Assembly (NCBI GenBank): GCA_009774245.1
Contig: VSNM01000038.1
Coordinates: forward strand, 1 to 53,588
Length of the DNA stretch: 53,588 nucleotides
Source of the DNA: Lachnospiraceae bacterium
Lineage (GTDB): Bacteria > Bacillota > Clostridia > Lachnospirales > Lachnospiraceae
Direction: 5' to 3'
Part shown: piece after piece, positions 15,041-23,736 of the stretch
How the letters are laid out: each line of letters begins with the position of its first letter
Position numbering within the stretch: position 1 is the stretch's first letter
Program-made: the position numbers and the translations under genes
The notes under the pieces: generated by a model
Seen by the model: the letters and a program-made list of their open reading frames with translations, nothing else
Database searches by the model: none
What the model was told of the DNA's origin: nothing

Positions 15041-16498
15041 TTGGCAATCAGCAAGATACTTTATATCGGGGACTGCGGCGCAGGATATGCGGGGAAACAC
15101 TTGAAACAGGCGCTTGGCTATATCACCGTGCCGGAGAAAACGGGCGGAGGGCGGTTTGTTGGTTCCCTGAACTGCCAGCAGGAACAGGTGTATGAACAGA
15201 TGCGGCAGACAAAGGAACAGTTTGGAAAGACAGACCAGAGGCAGGGATACCATCTCATCATATCCTTTGTGGAGGGGGAAGTGGATGCGGAGACTGCCTT
15301 TGAAGTAATCGGGAAATTTGCAAAGGAATATCTTGGAAAAGATTATGAGGCGCTGTATGCGGTGCATGACAATACGGACCATATCCACGGTCACATCATC
15401 TTTAACAGCGTCAGTTTCCGGGATGGCAGGAAGTACCGCTACAAGAAAGGGGACTGGGCAAAGGAGATACAGCCCATCACGAACCGCCTGTGCGAAGAAT
15501 ACGGGCTTTCCACGATTGAAATATCGGAGGACAGGGCGAAGAAGTCCGAGAATTACAAGGAATGGAACGATTTCAGGGACGGGAAATTTGTGTGGGCGGA
15601 CATGATAAAGCGTGACATTGACGCAGCAATCATACAGTCGGCAACCTATGAGTCCTTTTTATCCGTGCTTTCCGATATGGGGTACGGGATCAAGAACGCA
15701 TACCGGACAGAGGGAAAGTACCTTGCAATCAAGCCTATGGGTATGAGCAGGTTCAGACGGTGTAAGTCACTTGGGGAAAATTACACGGAGGAACGCATAC
15801 GGGAAAGGATTGAGCAGGAAAGTCTTTCTTCCTATAAGAAGATACAGGCGGTGCAGGAGACAAGGATTGTGCGGTGCCGGGTAAAGCGTTATAAAAAGGC
15901 GAAAATGTCCGGTATACAGAAACGCTATTTTGCAAGGCTCTACAAAACCGGACTTTTAAAGAAACGCCCGTACAGCAAGGCTTGGCAGTACCGTGACGAC
16001 ATCAGGAAGATGCAGAAGCTTCAGGAAGATTACCTTTTCCTTACAAGACACGATGCCTCCACGGTGGGGGATATAAGGCAGGCGGCATTACAGATGGCGG
16101 ACAGGAAGAAAGAGACTTCAAGGGAAAAAAGCCGGATATTCAAGGAACGTGCAAGGATGAAGCCGCTCTTTGACATTGCGGATGAGTTGGAAGGACTGCA
16201 AGAATGTGAAAACTGTTTCCAGCGGGGGGAGAACCTGTTTGAAAAAGAGCATATGCGTTATATGGAGCTGTCGGAACGGCTTGAAAAGGAAGGGTACACG
16301 GCAGGGCAGCTTGCGGAATTTAAGGAACATTACCGGAGTGAGATTGCACGGATAAGGGAAAAAGAAAAGGCTGTGGCGAAAGAGGAACGGATCGCCGCCC
16401 GTATCCTTGCGGAGATTACGGCAGGGGAAAGGGCAGGAAAACCGGAACCGGAAAAAGGACAGGAAAAGCAGAGGGGACGAAAAGAAAAAAGCAGGTAA
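15041..16498 (+). CDS. Relaxase (MobA/VirD2-type, MOBP-like)
   Basis: The start is TTG 15041, after GGCGGGGAAG. The 485-residue protein has a relaxase domain at residues 1-150. Motif III, HDNTDHIHGHIIFN, supplies the three-histidine metal site (His109, His114, His116, with His118 nearby). A preceding GYHLIISF strand and an N-terminal ALGYITVPEKT segment are where the catalytic tyrosine of this class lies. The rest (about 180-470) is basic and helical with coiled-coil character, suited to DNA binding or contact with the coupling protein. It nicks oriT, stays attached to the 5' end and pilots the strand. It is encoded after MobC and before PcfB and VirD4. Confidence 0.93.
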   Translation: MAISKILYIGDCGAGYAGKHLKQALGYITVPEKTGGGRFVGSLNCQQEQVYEQMRQTKEQFGKTDQRQGYHLIISFVEGEVDAETAFEVIGKFAKEYLGKDYEALYAVHDNTDHIHGHIIFNSVSFRDGRKYRYKKGDWAKEIQPITNRLCEEYGLSTIEISEDRAKKSENYKEWNDFRDGKFVWADMIKRDIDAAIIQSATYESFLSVLSDMGYGIKNAYRTEGKYLAIKPMGMSRFRRCKSLGENYTEERIRERIEQESLSSYKKIQAVQETRIVRCRVKRYKKAKMSGIQKRYFARLYKTGLLKKRPYSKAWQYRDDIRKMQKLQEDYLFLTRHDASTVGDIRQAALQMADRKKETSREKSRIFKERARMKPLFDIADELEGLQECENCFQRGENLFEKEHMRYMELSERLEKEGYTAGQLAEFKEHYRSEIARIREKEKAVAKEERIAARILAEITAGERAGKPEPEKGQEKQRGRKEKSR

Positions 16499-16504
16499 GG
16501 CATG

Positions 16505-16531
16505 GCAGCCGGGAAGGGCTGCTTAATTTTT
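16505..16531 (+). terminator. Weak terminator-like hairpin after relaxase gene
   Basis: GCAGCC-GGGAAG-GGCTGC (16505-16522) is followed by TTAATTTTT. A second small stem, TGCCC-AAAAC-GGGCA, comes immediately after. It may attenuate read-through into 16560. Stem strength is moderate and the T-tract is interrupted. Confidence 0.45.
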
Positions 16532-16559
16532 GCCCAAAACGGGCAGGATTGGAGGTTTT

Positions 16560-17708
16560 ATGCAGGAACGGACAGTGCTTAGCGGCATGGATTTGAAAGC
16601 ATATCTTGGCAGGCTGAAACAGAATCCGAAGTACACCGAGGAAATCATAAGGCTTATTGAGGATGACCTGCGGTTCGGTCTGACAAAGGAGGAAACAGAG
16701 GAATACAGCAGCGGCAGGTATGATTACAGGCAGATGCGTGTGTATTCCCGATGCCTGCGCAACGGTTACAGTAAAGAGGAAAAAGCGGCAATTTTAAAAG
16801 ATGGTTTAAGCGGCGAGCAGATGGCGGTGGCACTGGAGTTTTATGAAAAAGGGGTTCCGATGGACACCATAACCGAAGTGCTTTCCAGTGCGGAGAATAC
16901 AGCGTATACCATGAAACGCCTTTTCTCACAGGTGCTTTGCCGGATAAAAGAGGCAGAGCCAGTGAGTGGGCAGGATACGGAATATGCAAAGGAGCTTATG
17001 AAGCAGATCCGTGAAGTGGTCGAGAAGATTTCCTGTCAGGAGAAACGGTACGACGCTTTGAATGAGAAACTCAAGGAAATCGGGACTGTGGGGCAGGATG
17101 CACAGATACAGGGCAACCTTATCGCACAGCTTTCCGAAAAGGATAAGTTGCTTGAAAAACAGCAGGATGAGCTGAACGAGGCGAGGGCAGCGGCTGCGAG
17201 ACTGCGTGGGGAGATGGAAGAAATGAGGAAGGAGAGGAAAGCATTGGAGGAACAGGTAAAAAAGGCAGTCAGGGCAGAGCCGGATGCGGCGGCAGCGCCA
17301 AAAGAACCGGAAAAGGAAGAAAAGCCGAAAAAACAGACAGAGGGCAGTGCGCCCGGCGTGCCGGAATCAGCGCTTTACCCCGGAATAGAATACCATGCTG
17401 CAGTAGTGGATAAAGACGGTAATATTGTCCGGTTTGTCCCGGTGGAGCGCATGGAGAGGAAAGACCGGGGAAGTGTGATGGGTTCCATGTTCTCCCGCCT
17501 GTTCCTCAAAAAGAAAACGGACATCGTAAAGCTGCTTGCGGAAAAAGACCTTTCGCCGGAACAGCTTGTGCAGATAAGGTGTGCCATTGAAAAGGGGCTG
17601 TCAGAAAAGCAGTTGCTTGTGCTGATCAACAGCAAAATCCCGGCGGTGCAGATGGAGGAGATCATAAACATCGCTGTCTATGAAAATAAGATGAAGGAGG
17701 GGCAGTAA
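16560..17708 (+). CDS. Coiled-coil protein of the transfer region
   Basis: ATG 16560 follows TTGGAGG. The 382-residue protein has helical repeats at 1-125 (FGLTKEETEEYSSGRYDYRQMRV, then repeated GLS.EQ and GY.KEE turns), a long coiled coil at about 145-245 rich in E/K/Q/L, a Pro/Glu/Lys linker (about 245-270) and a C-terminal domain that ends with short helical repeats (DLSPEQLVQIRCAIEKGLSE). The GLS.EQ turns near both ends recall helical modules common in Lachnospiraceae element proteins. There is no signal or membrane segment. A structural or adaptor role beside the relaxase is likely. I do not recognise a named family. Confidence 0.75.
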   Translation: MQERTVLSGMDLKAYLGRLKQNPKYTEEIIRLIEDDLRFGLTKEETEEYSSGRYDYRQMRVYSRCLRNGYSKEEKAAILKDGLSGEQMAVALEFYEKGVPMDTITEVLSSAENTAYTMKRLFSQVLCRIKEAEPVSGQDTEYAKELMKQIREVVEKISCQEKRYDALNEKLKEIGTVGQDAQIQGNLIAQLSEKDKLLEKQQDELNEARAAAARLRGEMEEMRKERKALEEQVKKAVRAEPDAAAAPKEPEKEEKPKKQTEGSAPGVPESALYPGIEYHAAVVDKDGNIVRFVPVERMERKDRGSVMGSMFSRLFLKKKTDIVKLLAEKDLSPEQLVQIRCAIEKGLSEKQLLVLINSKIPAVQMEEIINIAVYENKMKEGQ

Positions 17709-18103
17709 TGGGGCTGATTGCAGTAACAGAAACGGCGGAACTGTTCCGGCAGAAAAATATATCCATGACAGAGAGGGACAAGGAGTTTGTGGTACAGTTT
17801 GCTTTCCGGACGAATGACAGGGAACTGACAAACAAGCTGATTGATGAGCTTATGGATGAAGGTGCAGACCGGAATGCCGTATGCAGGAAATACCAGACGC
17901 TCACAGGCTTTGTGCCAGACTGGATACAGAGGATTGAAAACCTGCTCATTTCGCTTGAAATGTACCGTGTGCAGGAAGAACAGGCAGTAAAGACCTTATC
18001 GGAACTGCTGTCTGCCTGCGGCATTTCCATGAGCGAGGATGAAATCCGGCGGACGGATACTGCACAGATGCAGGAGCGGGTTAAGAAAGAAGCAAGTTTA
18101 TAG
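17708..18103 (+). CDS. Hypothetical 131-residue helical protein
   Basis: ATG 17708 overlaps the previous stop (TAATG), and AAGGAGGGG provides a strong ribosome site inside the upstream gene. The protein is all-helical and charged: an N-terminal LIAVTETAELFRQKN segment and the middle FVPDWIQRIENLLISLEMYRVQEEQ suggest a small helical bundle. No catalytic motif, signal or membrane helix is seen. Overlap implies co-translation and probably interaction with the coiled-coil protein upstream. The function is unknown. Confidence 0.72.
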   Translation: MGLIAVTETAELFRQKNISMTERDKEFVVQFAFRTNDRELTNKLIDELMDEGADRNAVCRKYQTLTGFVPDWIQRIENLLISLEMYRVQEEQAVKTLSELLSACGISMSEDEIRRTDTAQMQERVKKEASL

Positions 18104-18117
18104 GAGGTTTCGGCTGA

Positions 18118-18897
18118 ATGAAGCAGGAAATGGAAACTACTGGGGTAAACAGCGTTGTAGCATGGTATCATGAGGAATTTAAAAAACCGTTGGAAGAAAT
18201 TTATGAGGATATTTTCTTTCGGATGGACAATTTTGAAGGGGAGGCATGGTATGGCGATATAGAGATTTATGCCGGAATTGGAGTGTGTCAGCCTGAACCG
18301 GAACATTTGGAAACGGTCCAGAAAGCATTGAAGATTTTAGGATATGAAACACATGTCATTAACCGTGATGGAAAGAGGTATCTTTTGCCCGGTGAGTATT
18401 GTGATAAGGAAAATTTGATAGTCTGTTCTGAAAAATTATTAAAGGAAACAAAACAATATAAGGAACTGGAAGGGGAAGAAAATTATGAAATCACATGCAT
18501 TTTAATAAAAGGAAGTCCGGAAAAACCGGAGGATGTGATTGCTTATGCAGAGCAGGCAGATGATTATCTTATATTGTACCCATTGGAAAAATCGCAGGAA
18601 GCAACGCAGTCATGTGGGTTTCACTTTGATAGTGAGGTGTTTTTCCCACTGGAAAAGGGTTATGACATTATTTTTATGACAGCCGAACGGCACCATGATA
18701 TTTGGACGATGCTTGGAGAGTATGAGAAAGAAAAAGTTTTGCATGAGCAGGGTTTTGGAAAGTATCTGGAATATTGCAGAGAAAATATGATTACGACAGA
18801 CTATCTGCAGAAAGAAACTTCCTATTTTGGTTCAGATTTAGAATCCCTTTACAGGAAGAAATTGAAACAGGCAGAGCTTAACAAAGGTGCAAGATAA
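18118..18897 (+). CDS. Hypothetical accessory protein sharing a domain with 24852
   Basis: ATG 18118 follows TAGGAGG. The 259-residue acidic protein has an N-terminal domain (IYEDIFFRMDNFEGEAW, then VQKALKILGYETHVI) that matches the 95-residue protein encoded at 24852 (GEDVFWRAGGFEGDGR, VQRTLKLMGYDDQMI). The rest (about 100-259) is alpha/beta with no motif I recognise and ends in a basic GAR. AT content is higher than in the flanking mobilisation genes, which hints at a later insertion into the operon. A polyvalent accessory protein is a reasonable class, with no demonstrated activity. Confidence 0.7.
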   Translation: MKQEMETTGVNSVVAWYHEEFKKPLEEIYEDIFFRMDNFEGEAWYGDIEIYAGIGVCQPEPEHLETVQKALKILGYETHVINRDGKRYLLPGEYCDKENLIVCSEKLLKETKQYKELEGEENYEITCILIKGSPEKPEDVIAYAEQADDYLILYPLEKSQEATQSCGFHFDSEVFFPLEKGYDIIFMTAERHHDIWTMLGEYEKEKVLHEQGFGKYLEYCRENMITTDYLQKETSYFGSDLESLYRKKLKQAELNKGAR

Positions 18898-18912
18898 CAG
18901 GAGGTGGAATAT

Positions 18913-20055
18913 ATGGCGGAAGAAATACAGGAGGCGGTCCAGATTATCCGTGTCGGCTATGACGGGATAGAGATTGCGATGAAAGTATGCGGCGGCACCA
19001 TAGCGGGGATGAAAAAGGCGCTGGATTTCCTGATTGCGGTCATGGACCATGAGAAAACATTGGGAAAGACAGATATGCGCAGGCTTCTTATGAAAGGCGG
19101 GGACTTACAGGTGTTCCAGTTCCCGACGGAGGACAGGGCAAAAGTGGAGAAGATGGCGAAAAAATACGGGCTTCTTTATTCCGTCCTGCCTGACATCAAC
19201 AAAAAGGACGGTATGAGTGAGATCATCTTCCATACGGAGGCAGTCCCACGGGTAAACATGATGATACAGAAACTGAAATCCGGCAGGATTGCCACGTTTG
19301 ACGATTACTTGAAAAATGGTGATGAAAAAGAAATGGATAAGGTGCTGTCATTTCTGAAAGAGCAGAAAAAGGGAAACGACAGCCTCCACACTGAGGAAGC
19401 GGCAAAGGCGGGGGAGGCGCTGGAAGGGCTGATTGAGAAAGTCGGCAACTACGCTATGGAGAAAAAGAGCATCAGTGTGGAGGAGGTAAAGGAGAATTTC
19501 AGCCTTGAAAACGAACAGGCGGAAAAGGTAGTGGGGCAGCTTGAGCGGATCGGCGTCCTTTCCAAAGAAGAAGGCGGGCAGCGTAAAGTCCTGATGGACA
19601 AAGACGTATTTTTAAACCGCATGAAGGGATACAGGGAACTTGCACAGCGTATGCAGGCAGTAGCCGCCGCACAGAATCCTGACCTTGCTGACATTACCAT
19701 TACAAAGAAACTGATAACGGAGGAAAATGACCATGCCATAAAGACAAGGATACCGGGAACATGGGGCGAAAACGCTCAGTATGTATGGATCAACAAGGAT
19801 AAGGCAATGGAAATCCATGAGGGCAAGACCATACTGACTTTTCTTGACCGTGACAAGGATTACAAGATTTATTCCGCAGACAACCGGGTAGTTGCAACCA
19901 TGAAAGGTAAGGAACTGTATGAAGGGCATTATGACAGCGTGGGTGCGGAAGTGCGGAAACGCTATGCAGACGTGGAACGGAAAGCAAAGGAAAAAGAGAA
20001 TATGCGGAAGAAAAAGCCTGCACCGAAAAAAGCGCCTGCGCCCCCAAAGAGGTAG
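18913..20055 (+). CDS. pcfB: PcfB-family relaxosome/coupling accessory protein
   Basis: ATG 18913 is 8 bases after GGAGG. A GTG at 18904 is an alternative. The N-terminal 120 residues carry the PcfB/DUF3801 pattern: KALDFLIAVMDHEKTLGKTD, RLLMKGGDLQVFQFPTED and YSVLPDINKKDGMSEIIFH. The remaining 260 residues extend well beyond typical PcfB (about 150 residues). They include a winged-helix-like segment (ISVEEVKENFSLENEQAEKV) and a beta-rich region, then a Lys/Pro tail. PcfB of pCF10 links the processed relaxosome to the VirD4-type coupling protein, here encoded 6 bases downstream. The fusion of an extra domain is notable. Confidence 0.87.
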   Translation: MAEEIQEAVQIIRVGYDGIEIAMKVCGGTIAGMKKALDFLIAVMDHEKTLGKTDMRRLLMKGGDLQVFQFPTEDRAKVEKMAKKYGLLYSVLPDINKKDGMSEIIFHTEAVPRVNMMIQKLKSGRIATFDDYLKNGDEKEMDKVLSFLKEQKKGNDSLHTEEAAKAGEALEGLIEKVGNYAMEKKSISVEEVKENFSLENEQAEKVVGQLERIGVLSKEEGGQRKVLMDKDVFLNRMKGYRELAQRMQAVAAAQNPDLADITITKKLITEENDHAIKTRIPGTWGENAQYVWINKDKAMEIHEGKTILTFLDRDKDYKIYSADNRVVATMKGKELYEGHYDSVGAEVRKRYADVERKAKEKENMRKKKPAPKKAPAPPKR

Positions 20056-20061
20056 CCGCCT

Positions 20062-22287
20062 ATGGTACAGAACAAGAAAAAAGTGTCTGTATGGTTCGTC
20101 GTATTGGGGGCGGTGCTGTGCGCCTATGCGGGTTATCTCTTAAATGGCGCATGGGAGCCGGGAATGGAAATGAATGCCTTTCTGGAGTCCTTCAACCGTG
20201 TGTGCGCTGAACCATTCGCAAATTATTATAATGAAACAACCTTAAAAGCGGTAGTGATAGCCTTAATTGTCTATGCTACCGCCCTTTTAATGTATATCAC
20301 AAGCCAGCGGAATTTCATGCCGGGAAAGGAATTTGGAACGGCAAGGTTTGAATCTCCGCAGATGGCAAACAAGATACTGGCTGACAAGGACGAGAATTTC
20401 AACCGTATCCTGAGCCAGAACGTGAAGATGTCATTAAACTTCCGTCGGCTGAAACTTAACGGCAACATTTTAATCTGCGGCGGTTCCGGTGCAGGAAAGA
20501 CCTTTTATGAGGTAAAGCCGAACCTGATGCAGATGCCGCATAACTGTTCCTTTATCTGTACCGATCCCAAAGGGGAAATCTTACGAAGCTGCGGGGAGAT
20601 GTTAAAAAATAACGGTTACAGCGTAAAGGTCATAAACCTTCTGGAAATGGAAAAGTCGGACTGTTACAATCCCTTTTCCTATATCCGTGAGGAAACGGAC
20701 GTGGTGAAGCTGATTACGAACCTTATCAGCAATACCACGCCAAAGGGCGCAACACCCTCCGATCCGTTCTGGGAAAAGGCGGAGGGGCTGTTCTTACAGG
20801 CAATCTTTTATTATGTGTGGCTGGAAGAACCGCCCGCAAGGAGGAACTTTGAGACAGTCTTACAGCTTTTGGGTGAGGCGGAAGTGACAGAACAGAATAA
20901 ACCCTCAAGACTGGATGTGCGCATGAAATTCCTTGAGGAAACGTCAAAGCTCGGCTCGGCGCACCCTGCGGTGAAACAGTACAACAAGTGTATGCGTGGT
21001 GCGGGCGATACCGTCCGTTCCATTATCATCAGCGCAAACTCACGGCTTGCCTTTCTGGAAAACAAACAGGTACTCCGTCTCCTGTCAAGGGATGACTTAG
21101 ACCTTGCGGAACTTGGTATCGGCGTGAACGGGGACGGGGAGACGAAAACGGCGCTTTTCTGTGTCATTCCGGATTCCGACAAGTCCTACAATTTTATCAT
21201 TGGAATGCTCTATACACAGATTTTTCAGGAGCTTTACTATCAGGCGGACTTCAACTGCGGCGGGCGGCTCCCGATCCATGTTACCTTCATGCTTGACGAG
21301 TTTGCAAATGTCGCACTGCCGGATGATTACTGTTCCCTCTTGTCAACCATGAGGTCCAGGGAGATTTCCAGTATCATCATTATCCAGAATTTTGCCCAGT
21401 TAAAGGCGCTTTTCAAGGACACATGGGAAACCATACCCGGCAACTGCGACACGTTTATCTATCTCGGCGGCAATGAGCAGAGTACGCACAAATATGTCTC
21501 GGAACTGCTCGGCAAAGGTACGATTGACAAGAAATCAAGCGGAGAGACAAAGGGAAGGCAGGGAAGTTCCTCACGCAATTATGACGTGCTTGGCAGGGAA
21601 CTGTTCACACCCGACGAAGTGCGGAAACTTGACAATAAAAAGTGCATTATCTTTATCCGTGGTTTTGATCCGATTATGGACAACAAGTTCATACCATTCG
21701 GACACCCGGCATTTGACCAGACCGCCGACGGAAAAGGAAAACCGTATGACCATGTTCCGGGAGGCAGAGGGGGCGGGCAGGTGCAGCTATACCAACTGCT
21801 GACACCGAAGGCGCTTTCCTATTATGAGGGGCTGAAAAAGAAAGGCGAGAATGTCTATATTGACAAAATCGACTATGAGGACTTTGAGCTTCTCACGGAC
21901 GCTGGCATGAAGAAACGCTTCATCAGCATGGAAGAACAGGAGCAGAAGGAACAGCTCAACAGGGAACAGGATAATGAACTTATGTATGCACAGGAAGATG
22001 AACCGGAGCAGGAGACAGCGGAGCCGGAACCGAAGCCGAAACAGGCGGCAAAAGAGGCTGTACCGAAACAGGAAACCACGGGGCGCAGGCTTGAAGGCGA
22101 AGATACCATTATGAACCGTATGGCACAGTGGAAGTATTCCAAAGAGCAGAAAGACGAGCTGCATAAGATGATTGCGCTCGGTATGCCCACAAAGACCATA
22201 CTGGCGGTATTCTACCCGGAAACAGATGTCATAAAGATGCGTGAGATCAGAAAAACATTCCAGACAGTAAGGCATTCAGAAAATTAG
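20062..22287 (+). CDS. VirD4/TraG-type coupling protein (T4CP)
   Basis: The 741-residue protein starts with two membrane helices (VWFVVLGAVLCAYAGYLL at 10-27 and VVIALIVYATALLMYI at 64-79), followed by the FTSK/TraG-like ATPase: Walker A GGSGAGKTF (about 140) and Walker B FMLDEFANV (about 405). QNFAQLK and the C-terminal IFIRGFDPI segment are also typical. A Glu/Pro/Lys linker (about 640-680) precedes a final helical module (KYSKEQKDELHKMIALGMP) likely to contact relaxosome proteins. It recruits the relaxase-DNA complex and feeds it to the channel. The gene follows pcfB by 6 bases. Confidence 0.95.
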   Translation: MVQNKKKVSVWFVVLGAVLCAYAGYLLNGAWEPGMEMNAFLESFNRVCAEPFANYYNETTLKAVVIALIVYATALLMYITSQRNFMPGKEFGTARFESPQMANKILADKDENFNRILSQNVKMSLNFRRLKLNGNILICGGSGAGKTFYEVKPNLMQMPHNCSFICTDPKGEILRSCGEMLKNNGYSVKVINLLEMEKSDCYNPFSYIREETDVVKLITNLISNTTPKGATPSDPFWEKAEGLFLQAIFYYVWLEEPPARRNFETVLQLLGEAEVTEQNKPSRLDVRMKFLEETSKLGSAHPAVKQYNKCMRGAGDTVRSIIISANSRLAFLENKQVLRLLSRDDLDLAELGIGVNGDGETKTALFCVIPDSDKSYNFIIGMLYTQIFQELYYQADFNCGGRLPIHVTFMLDEFANVALPDDYCSLLSTMRSREISSIIIIQNFAQLKALFKDTWETIPGNCDTFIYLGGNEQSTHKYVSELLGKGTIDKKSSGETKGRQGSSSRNYDVLGRELFTPDEVRKLDNKKCIIFIRGFDPIMDNKFIPFGHPAFDQTADGKGKPYDHVPGGRGGGQVQLYQLLTPKALSYYEGLKKKGENVYIDKIDYEDFELLTDAGMKKRFISMEEQEQKEQLNREQDNELMYAQEDEPEQETAEPEPKPKQAAKEAVPKQETTGRRLEGEDTIMNRMAQWKYSKEQKDELHKMIALGMPTKTILAVFYPETDVIKMREIRKTFQTVRHSEN

Positions 22288-22427
22288 GGACAGTTCCCAT
22301 TGGAAAGGCGGTGGTTAAAGCAGCAGCGCATCGGGGAAAGCCCGATTAAACAGTTTTCCGGGAAAACCCGTTTTGATAGAGCAGTCAATAACAATTTAAA
22401 AACCAATATGAAAAGGAGATTATTTTT

Positions 22428-22817
22428 ATGCGTAGAACAGAGATTATTTCAGAGACAATGGCAACAGGTACACAGACAGCAGAGGCAAAGGCAGGAAAGA
22501 GCAGGTTATCAAGAGCAAAAAAGGCAGTGACAGCATTTTGCGGTGCGGCATACCTTGCGGTCAACGGACTGCCTATGACAGTGTTTGCATCAGGTGCAGG
22601 AACAGGTGCGATCACACAGCCGCTTGACAACTTAAAGACGCTTGTGATTGCGGTCATCGGTGCGGTGGGTGTCATTATCCTTGCAAAGAACGTCATGGAA
22701 TTTGCACAGGCATACCAGCAGCAGGATTCTTCCACGATGAACTCGGCATTAAAGGGTATTGTAGCCGGAATTATGATGGCAGGTATCTCCACGGTTCTTT
22801 CTTTCCTCGGTTTCTAA
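22428..22817 (+). CDS. Maff2-family small membrane protein (VirB2-like candidate)
   Basis: ATG 22428 follows AAAAGGAG. The 129-residue protein has a basic, polar N-terminus (1-35), a hydrophobic segment VTAFCGAAYLAVNGLPMTVFA, and two more membrane helices (TLVIAVIGAVGVIILAKNV and GIVAGIMMAGISTVLSFLG). The order and the short NSALKG loop match the Maff2 family encoded between VirD4 and VirB6 in Tn1549-like elements. Two C-terminal helices with a short cytoplasmic loop is a pilin-like (VirB2) topology, so a channel or pilus subunit role is likely but inferred. The 140 bases upstream contain no gene I can support. Confidence 0.83.
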   Translation: MRRTEIISETMATGTQTAEAKAGKSRLSRAKKAVTAFCGAAYLAVNGLPMTVFASGAGTGAITQPLDNLKTLVIAVIGAVGVIILAKNVMEFAQAYQQQDSSTMNSALKGIVAGIMMAGISTVLSFLGF

Positions 22818-22884
22818 GAAAAAACAGCAGCAGGGGAGGGCGGGGACACTGCCCTTTCCCGGAAAGGAGAGAGGTGAGGATTAA

Positions 22885-23727
22885 GTGGATATTTTCAAGT
22901 TAGGGGAAAAGATACTGGACCTTCTGGAAATGGTGTTTGGTTTCTGGAACAATCAGGTAAGCCTTGTATTTGCCCTGTTGGGGCAGTCCCCGGTGAGTTT
23001 TAAGGGCGGCGGTCCGTGGGGGCTGGTGGAGAGTGTGCAACCTGTATTCGTGGCAGTGGGTTCGTCCCTTGTGGTGCTGTTCTTCGTGATAGGGTTCTGT
23101 TCGGAGAGCGTGGACGTGCGTGAAGAGATGCGGTTTGAGGTGATCCTGCGTATGCTGATAAGGCTCGGACTTTCAGAATGGCTTGTGGCAAACAATGTCA
23201 CTATCATGAAGGCATTCTTCAATACAATCGGGAACCTTGTAAACGCACTGTCGGCGGGAAATTACACAACGCTTACCATTGACAGTACACAGGCACAGAT
23301 TATTAAGGATTTAGGTTTCGGTGAGGGGCTTATCATGCTGATACTGGCGGCGCTGTTAAGTGTCATTGTCATTATCTGTGGCTTCTTTATGATATACACG
23401 GTGTATTTCCGTTTTTTGAAGATCATGGTCATTGTGCCAATCGGTTCCATTGCCTTTTCCACACTGGCAGGCAACCGGAATGTGGCGAATACGGCAAGCA
23501 CCTATGCCAAATATTTCTTATCCGTTGTGTTTGAGGCGGTCACGATGGCACTGGCAATCATGCTGTGCAATGCGTTTATCAGTGCGGGGCTTCCGTCCTT
23601 TACGGGCAGTTACTCGGACTGGGCAAAGACGCTGATCTATCTGTGTGAGATGACCTTTACGATTGCCCTTACCGTGGGGAGCGTGAAAGGGGCGCAGTCG
23701 CTTACAAGCAAAGCATTAGGATTATAG
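22885..23727 (+). CDS. VirB6/TrbL-like polytopic channel protein
   Basis: The start is GTG 22885, after AGAGAGGTGAGG. The 280-residue protein is strongly hydrophobic, with about six membrane segments (around SLVVLFFVIGFC, LIMLILAALLSVIVIICGFFMIYTV in two pieces, VFEAVTMALAIMLCNAF and FTIALTVGSVKGAQSL). The pattern and the place between Maff2 and PrgI fit the VirB6/TrbL (CD0411-like) inner-membrane channel of Gram-positive conjugation systems. It probably forms the translocation path with VirB3 and VirB4 homologues. Confidence 0.88.
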   Translation: MDIFKLGEKILDLLEMVFGFWNNQVSLVFALLGQSPVSFKGGGPWGLVESVQPVFVAVGSSLVVLFFVIGFCSESVDVREEMRFEVILRMLIRLGLSEWLVANNVTIMKAFFNTIGNLVNALSAGNYTTLTIDSTQAQIIKDLGFGEGLIMLILAALLSVIVIICGFFMIYTVYFRFLKIMVIVPIGSIAFSTLAGNRNVANTASTYAKYFLSVVFEAVTMALAIMLCNAFISAGLPSFTGSYSDWAKTLIYLCEMTFTIALTVGSVKGAQSLTSKALGL

Positions 23728-23736
23728 GAGGGCAGT

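Noticed and set aside
14684..15394. 236-codon minus-strand frame
   Set aside because: Antisense to the 14672 gene and the relaxase core. No ribosome site or protein-like motif.
22288..22427. Possible terminator between virD4 and Maff2
   Set aside because: Short CGGG...CCCG stems are present but there is no stable stem followed by a T-run.
22300..22530. 76-codon + frame before the Maff2 gene
   Set aside because: It overlaps the first 100 bases of the better-supported Maff2 gene, is Gln/Arg-rich like an off-frame translation, and has a weak start.
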